Below are positions 60,151 through 64,000 of a DNA stretch of 64,000 nt, piece after piece. This stretch comes from Nocardia acididurans (lineage in GTDB: Bacteria; Actinomycetota; Actinomycetes; Mycobacteriales; Mycobacteriaceae): contig NZ_JAERRJ010000011.1 in NCBI RefSeq assembly GCF_016741815.1, positions 186,001-250,000 on the forward strand, in the 5' to 3' direction. Numbering within the stretch: the stretch's first letter is position 1; the number at the start of each line of letters is the position of its first letter. Position numbers and translations under genes: made by a program. The notes under the pieces are model-generated. The model saw only the letters and a list, made by a program, of their open reading frames with translations. It searched no databases and was not told where the DNA came from.

Positions 60151-60875
60151 CGTCGATCGAATTCGACACCCAGACGGGCGAATTCGCCACCAGCGGCGAC
60201 TTCTATCGCGCCCGGGGGGCGTCCGCGATCATGCGGGCCGCCAACTTCCCCGACGACCTGCTCGCCTTCCTGCAACTGGAATCCCTGGCGGTGCTGCAGA
60301 GCGTGCGGCAGTTCCACTGCGACATGCTCGTCGAAATGGGTTGTTACGACGGGCGAGCCATCGAGGTCGCCCGTTCGGCGGGGATCCCCTACCTGGGGAT
60401 CGACATCAACGACGACGCGGTCGAACTGCTGCGCCGTCGCATCATCAGCGAGGGCCTGCAGCGCACGGCGAACGCTGTGGCCGGTGACGCCGGGCGGCCG
60501 GAACAGTGGCGCGCGCACGTCCACGGCGAGGTGCCGCTCTACGTGTTCCCGTTCAACCTCATCGGGAATCTGCCCGACCCCGCGGCGGTTTTCGACGCCC
60601 TGCGCGGGTCGGGCGGGTACGGCCTGATCTCGGCGTTCAATTCCGACGTGTGGACCACCGAGGTGCGCCGGGACTACTACACGGCGTGCGGAATCACCCT
60701 CGCCGCCGTGGAGCGGGCGCCGTACAGCGGCGTCCGGTTCCGCGGCGCCGACGGATTCGTCTCGCAGTCGTTCAGCGCCGCCTGTTTCGACCGCCTCCTG
60801 CACGATTGCGGCCTCGAGGCGGTGGCGAGCGCGCAGAACCATCTCGGCCAGTGCGTCACGGTGAGCTTCGGCTAG
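60147..60875 (+). CDS. SAM-dependent methyltransferase-like protein
   Basis: The 242-residue protein has a Rossmann-like region LVEMGCYDGRAIEVARSAGI, LGIDINDDAVELLRRR, and VPLYVFPFNLIGNLPDP, similar to SAM-dependent methyltransferases. The N-terminus (FDTQTGEFATSGDFYRARGA) is unusual. It overlaps the GNAT gene by 4 bp. N- or O-methylation of the product is the likely role. Confidence 0.78.
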   Translation: MTSIEFDTQTGEFATSGDFYRARGASAIMRAANFPDDLLAFLQLESLAVLQSVRQFHCDMLVEMGCYDGRAIEVARSAGIPYLGIDINDDAVELLRRRIISEGLQRTANAVAGDAGRPEQWRAHVHGEVPLYVFPFNLIGNLPDPAAVFDALRGSGGYGLISAFNSDVWTTEVRRDYYTACGITLAAVERAPYSGVRFRGADGFVSQSFSAACFDRLLHDCGLEAVASAQNHLGQCVTVSFG

Positions 60876-60877
60876 CG

Positions 60878-62797
60878 ATGAACAGTCCGACATCCCCGGC
60901 CCGCATCCCGGTGCGGGCCCTGAACGTGGCGATCATCGGCGCCGGTCCGCGTGGGACGGTCACCTTGGAACGATTGTGCGCCAATGCGACACAGCGGCCC
61001 GAGCGCCCGATCCACATCCATGTGATCGATCCGTACGAGCACGGCCCGGGCCGGGTCTGGCGGCGGGATCAACCGCGTCAGCTGCTGATGAACAGCGTTG
61101 CGGCGGATATCACCGCGTTCCCGGACGACTCGGTACGGTGCGCGGGTCCGATCACCACCGGTCCCACCCAGTACGAGTGGGCGAAAACCGTGGCGATGGA
61201 GAATGACAGCGTGCTGCCCATGGAGCTGCGCGCGGAGGCGCGGGCGATGCGCCCGTGGTCCTATCCCAGCCGCGCCCTGCACGGGGAGTACCTGCGGTGG
61301 GCCTTCACCCGCATCGAGCGGCAGGCTCCGGAGCATGTGATGGTGACGGTGTACCGCAGTGCGGCAACGGATTTGACGCCGTACGCGGAGCGCGGCGGCG
61401 GCTATCGCGTCGCACTCGGCGACGGCAGGAGGATCCGGGCCGAAGCCGTCGTCCTGGCGGTCGGCCACTACGATCTCGAGCCCTCCAAACGTAACCGCGA
61501 GCTGGCGGACGCCGCGCGGCGGGCCGGTCGGCACTACGTTCCGCCCGGAAACGCCTCCGATGCCGACCTGCGAGCGATCGGTTCCGGCACCGAGGTGATC
61601 GTCTACGGGCTGGGGTTGACCTTCTTCGACCATGTGGCACTGCTGACCACGGGCCGGGGCGGCAGATTCGAAGAACGGGCCGGTGAGCTCGAGTATCTGC
61701 CCTCCGGCGCGGAGCCGAGGATCTATGCCGCGTCCCGGCAGGGCGTCCCCTACCGGGCGCGCCCGGAGTACCGGGAGCAGGAGGTGCCGTCCTATCGGCC
61801 GCGCTACTTCACCGGTGCGTTCGCCGATCGGCTGGCTGCCCGCTCGGAGCGACTCGACTTCCGCGCCGACGTCTGGCCGACACTGCGCAAGGAGATGGCG
61901 TGGGCCTACTACCGGACCCTGCTGCACGCGGATCCCGGCGACGAGGCCGTGCTCCGGGAGGTCTTCGACGCGCCCGGCTTCGACATCGATCGGTTGCCCG
62001 CGGTGCTGGAGGGTTCCCTCGGCCTCGGCAACCGGCACCTGGATTGGAGCGAACTGCTGACACCCGGCGCCGGGCGCAGCTTCGCCTCCACGGAGATCTT
62101 CGGAAAGTGGTTACGCGGCCTGCTGGAAGACGATTACGCGGCCGCCGCGCGGGGGCCGGATCGAGATCCCGGTAAGGCGCTGGCGGCCGCGGTACGCGAT
62201 CTGCGCGGTGTGGTGCGGAGAATCGTTTCGCACGGCGGCGTCGGCGGGCAGTCCTATCGCCGCGATATCGAACTCTGGTTCAACGGGGTGAACAATATGC
62301 TGGCGTCCGGCCCACCGAACAGCCGTGTCGCGGAACTGATCGCGCTGCAGCGCGCGGGCGCGGTAGAGTTCGTCGGACCGGCCGCACCGGCCCGGTTCGA
62401 TCCGGATATCGGGCTGTTCAGCGTGGAGTCGGCGGTGGTCGACGGCTCCCGGCGCACCGCGCCGGCGCTCATCGAGTCCTATCTGCCCGGGGCGGATATC
62501 CGGCGGGCAGCCGATCCGTTCCTGAAGGACCTTCTCGCACGCGGCAATTGCCGGGCCTATCGCATTCCGGATGCGGGCGGCGGCTATCGGTCCGGCGGCA
62601 TCGATGTCGACCCGCGAACACTGCGGGTGATCAAAGCGAACGGGCGGGCACACGAGCAGGTGTACTGCTTCGGCCCGCCGCTCGAGGGTGTGCAGTGGGT
62701 GACCGCGTCCGGTGCGCGCCCCCGGGTGAACTCACCGCTGCTCACCCAGTCCGACCAGATCGCTCGCGCGATCCTGGGACTCACGCCGGCGCGGTGA
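60878..62797 (+). CDS. FAD/NAD(P)-binding protein (second of two)
   Basis: The 639-residue protein shares the family of the first flavoprotein: LNVAIIGAGPRGTVTLERLC at the start, NSVAADITAFPDDSVRC, VVLAVGHYDLEP, and VIVYGLGLTFFDHVALLT as the second nucleotide motif. It is longer by a C-terminal region (FVGPAAPARFDPDIGLF, AYRIPDAGGGYRSGGIDVDP). It may catalyse another oxidation in the same pathway. It starts 2 bp after the methyltransferase stop and overlaps the convergent UbiA gene by 17 bp. Confidence 0.8.
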   Translation: MNSPTSPARIPVRALNVAIIGAGPRGTVTLERLCANATQRPERPIHIHVIDPYEHGPGRVWRRDQPRQLLMNSVAADITAFPDDSVRCAGPITTGPTQYEWAKTVAMENDSVLPMELRAEARAMRPWSYPSRALHGEYLRWAFTRIERQAPEHVMVTVYRSAATDLTPYAERGGGYRVALGDGRRIRAEAVVLAVGHYDLEPSKRNRELADAARRAGRHYVPPGNASDADLRAIGSGTEVIVYGLGLTFFDHVALLTTGRGGRFEERAGELEYLPSGAEPRIYAASRQGVPYRARPEYREQEVPSYRPRYFTGAFADRLAARSERLDFRADVWPTLRKEMAWAYYRTLLHADPGDEAVLREVFDAPGFDIDRLPAVLEGSLGLGNRHLDWSELLTPGAGRSFASTEIFGKWLRGLLEDDYAAAARGPDRDPGKALAAAVRDLRGVVRRIVSHGGVGGQSYRRDIELWFNGVNNMLASGPPNSRVAELIALQRAGAVEFVGPAAPARFDPDIGLFSVESAVVDGSRRTAPALIESYLPGADIRRAADPFLKDLLARGNCRAYRIPDAGGGYRSGGIDVDPRTLRVIKANGRAHEQVYCFGPPLEGVQWVTASGARPRVNSPLLTQSDQIARAILGLTPAR

Positions 62798-63761
62798 GGA
62801 CGGTCAGGTGGGTGAGGTACTGCACGCCGAGATGAATCCGATAGGGCAGCCTGGTGGTGTCCCGCCGGTCGGAATGCCGGGTGGTCAGCACGGAGTACGC
62901 CACCAGCAGGCCCCCGCCGAGGACCACCGCTGCCGCCCCGGACAGCAGCGGGATCGCCTGTGCGGCAAGGCAGAACAGCACGCCGATGGCGACGGCGACG
63001 CTCGCCACGGTCGCCCGGAGGCGGCGCTCGCCGATGCGCACCGCCAGCACCCCGCGCCCGGCCGCGCGATCACCGTCGATATCGGAGAAGTCCTTCGTGA
63101 TCGCACCGACGAAGCCGGACCAGCAGGACATGGCGAGGGCGAGGGCGAGCAGCTGTGGCGTCGGTCGACCGCCGACGGCGAGCATGCCCGCGATATAGGT
63201 GACGAAGCCGCCGAGGACGACCACCGCGATGGATCCGAACGGTGTCGCACAGAATCGGAACGGCGGCAGCGAGTAGGCGCAGCCGAGCGCCAGGATCACC
63301 ACGACCGCGAGAATCATCCACGGACCGCGATGCACCGCCGACAGCATGGCGACGAGCGCGAAACCGATTGCCGCCCTGATGGCATCCGGTCGTGACAACG
63401 CTCCCCGGGACAGCGGCCGGCCGACCCCGTTGACCGAGTCGTTGTCGATATCGCAGACGCCGTTCAGCACATAGACGAACACGATCGCCGCGACCCACCC
63501 GAGCAGACTCGTGAGATAGCCGAGGGTGCCCAGGTCCTGCGGCCCGGGGAGCGCGGCGACGCCGAGTACGGAGCCCGCGACGAATCGCAGCGCGAAAAGA
63601 AATTGAACGGCGGGCCGAGCCTCTTGCAGAGACAGCAGCACCGACCGAGAATGAATTGCAACGGAATTCGCCGCGTTATCGAGCCGAGAATTCGAACGGC
63701 CGAGCCGATCGAAGAAATAGAAAGTTGCGCCGTCCGATGCCGTGACATTCCCTGAATGCAT
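62781..63761 (-). CDS. UbiA-family prenyltransferase
   Basis: The 326-residue protein has about eight membrane segments and the two Asp-rich motifs of UbiA enzymes: NGVCDIDNDSVNGVGRPLSR and KDFSDIDGDRAAGRGV, which bind the Mg-diphosphate. It would attach an isoprenoid chain to an acceptor in the membrane. Its position, convergent with the cluster, makes it a possible tailoring enzyme, but it may be the first gene of a separate leftward unit. The N-terminal about 40 residues before the first helix are charged and variable; internal starts are possible. Confidence 0.88.
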   Translation of the reverse strand: MHSGNVTASDGATFYFFDRLGRSNSRLDNAANSVAIHSRSVLLSLQEARPAVQFLFALRFVAGSVLGVAALPGPQDLGTLGYLTSLLGWVAAIVFVYVLNGVCDIDNDSVNGVGRPLSRGALSRPDAIRAAIGFALVAMLSAVHRGPWMILAVVVILALGCAYSLPPFRFCATPFGSIAVVVLGGFVTYIAGMLAVGGRPTPQLLALALAMSCWSGFVGAITKDFSDIDGDRAAGRGVLAVRIGERRLRATVASVAVAIGVLFCLAAQAIPLLSGAAAVVLGGGLLVAYSVLTTRHSDRRDTTRLPYRIHLGVQYLTHLTVLTAPA

Positions 63762-64000
63762 GTTCTGGAAGTTACTGAGCGAAACAGTGCGTCAGTAGAA
63801 CTTCGCGGAAAGTTGTGCCATTCGAATAATGGCCTCTACCTCTAAAGATACATCCCGGATCGGCGGGTATCCGGACGGCCGATCTGATATCGGCGATCAC
63901 CCGGGAGCGCCCGTTCGAGTGCGGAACTTCCGCAGTCGACCGCCATCCCGGGGTCTGGCCCCACCCACCCTCTCGAACATGGAGTACTGCTGTGTTGACC
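63762..64000. other. Right-edge intergenic region, possible start of next gene
   Basis: This region lies upstream of the leftward UbiA gene. It contains a 5-bp inverted repeat (CCATT...AATGG, 63818-63832). A GGAG at 63981-63984 lies seven bases before GTG 63992, which could start a rightward gene running out of the window. Only three codons are visible, so nothing more can be said. Confidence 0.35.

Overview
The window is about 64 kb of very GC-rich, gene-dense actinobacterial DNA. Two antigen-85-like mycolyltransferases, a KstR-type box upstream of a ketosteroid dehydrogenase-like flavoprotein, a FadD32-like fatty acyl-AMP ligase and many TetR/PucR/GlxA regulators point to a mycolic-acid-containing member of the Mycobacteriales, most likely Nocardia. 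This assignment is inferred from gene content. I noticed no rRNA, tRNA, IS element or CRISPR array.

Positions 1-36 kb are mostly ordinary accessory and metabolic genes: a three-gene putative copper-handling operon (1-2.6 kb), a secreted serine hydrolase, a membrane class III nucleotide cyclase, a luciferase-like oxidoreductase, an amidase, a NAD-salvage pair (PRPP-synthetase-like protein plus NAMPT, the latter frameshifted), a KamA-type protein that lacks its radical-SAM cysteines, a DoxX/TetR pair with duplicated operators, an orphan ribosomal protein L7/L12, a large catalase, a P450, trpF, a 2-oxoglutarate oxygenase-WD40 fusion, a lipase, PucR and GlxA regulators, an SDR/old-yellow-enzyme/TetR operon, the KstD-like gene with a 23-bp tandem repeat in its 3' region, Dps and two divergent mycolyltransferases.

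From 36.2 to 50.9 kb lies a compact biosynthetic cluster read to the right, mostly with 1-4 bp overlaps between genes. It encodes a 2-deoxy-scyllo-inosose (DOI) synthase, a DOI-type aminotransferase, an Eis-type acetyltransferase, a free-standing NRPS condensation domain, two tandem glycosyltransferases, an acyl desaturase, an acyl carrier protein, a cyclopropane-synthase-like methyltransferase, a P450, a fatty acyl-AMP ligase and a polytopic membrane protein. Together they suggest an aminocyclitol N-acylated with a desaturated, methylated or oxidised fatty chain and then glycosylated. A divergent MmyB-type regulator stands at its left edge. No gene for completing 2-deoxystreptamine is seen.

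From 51.2 to 54.0 kb are a small hypothetical gene, a GlsB-type membrane protein and a soluble two-component pair. From 54.1 to 63.8 kb a second cluster begins with a StrR-like ParB-domain regulator and continues with a PLP aminotransferase, a cupin and a methionyl-tRNA-synthetase-like protein, two FAD/NAD(P)-binding proteins, a GNAT acetyltransferase, a methyltransferase and a convergent UbiA prenyltransferase. The cupin plus MetRS-like pair has the composition of the cupin-MetRS hydrazine synthetases that make N-N bonds, but here it is split into two overlapping genes. The StrR-like regulator could in principle serve either cluster.

Two conserved genes, NAMPT and the carrier protein, are each broken by what looks like a single missing base. 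These should be checked as sequence errors before anything is built on them.
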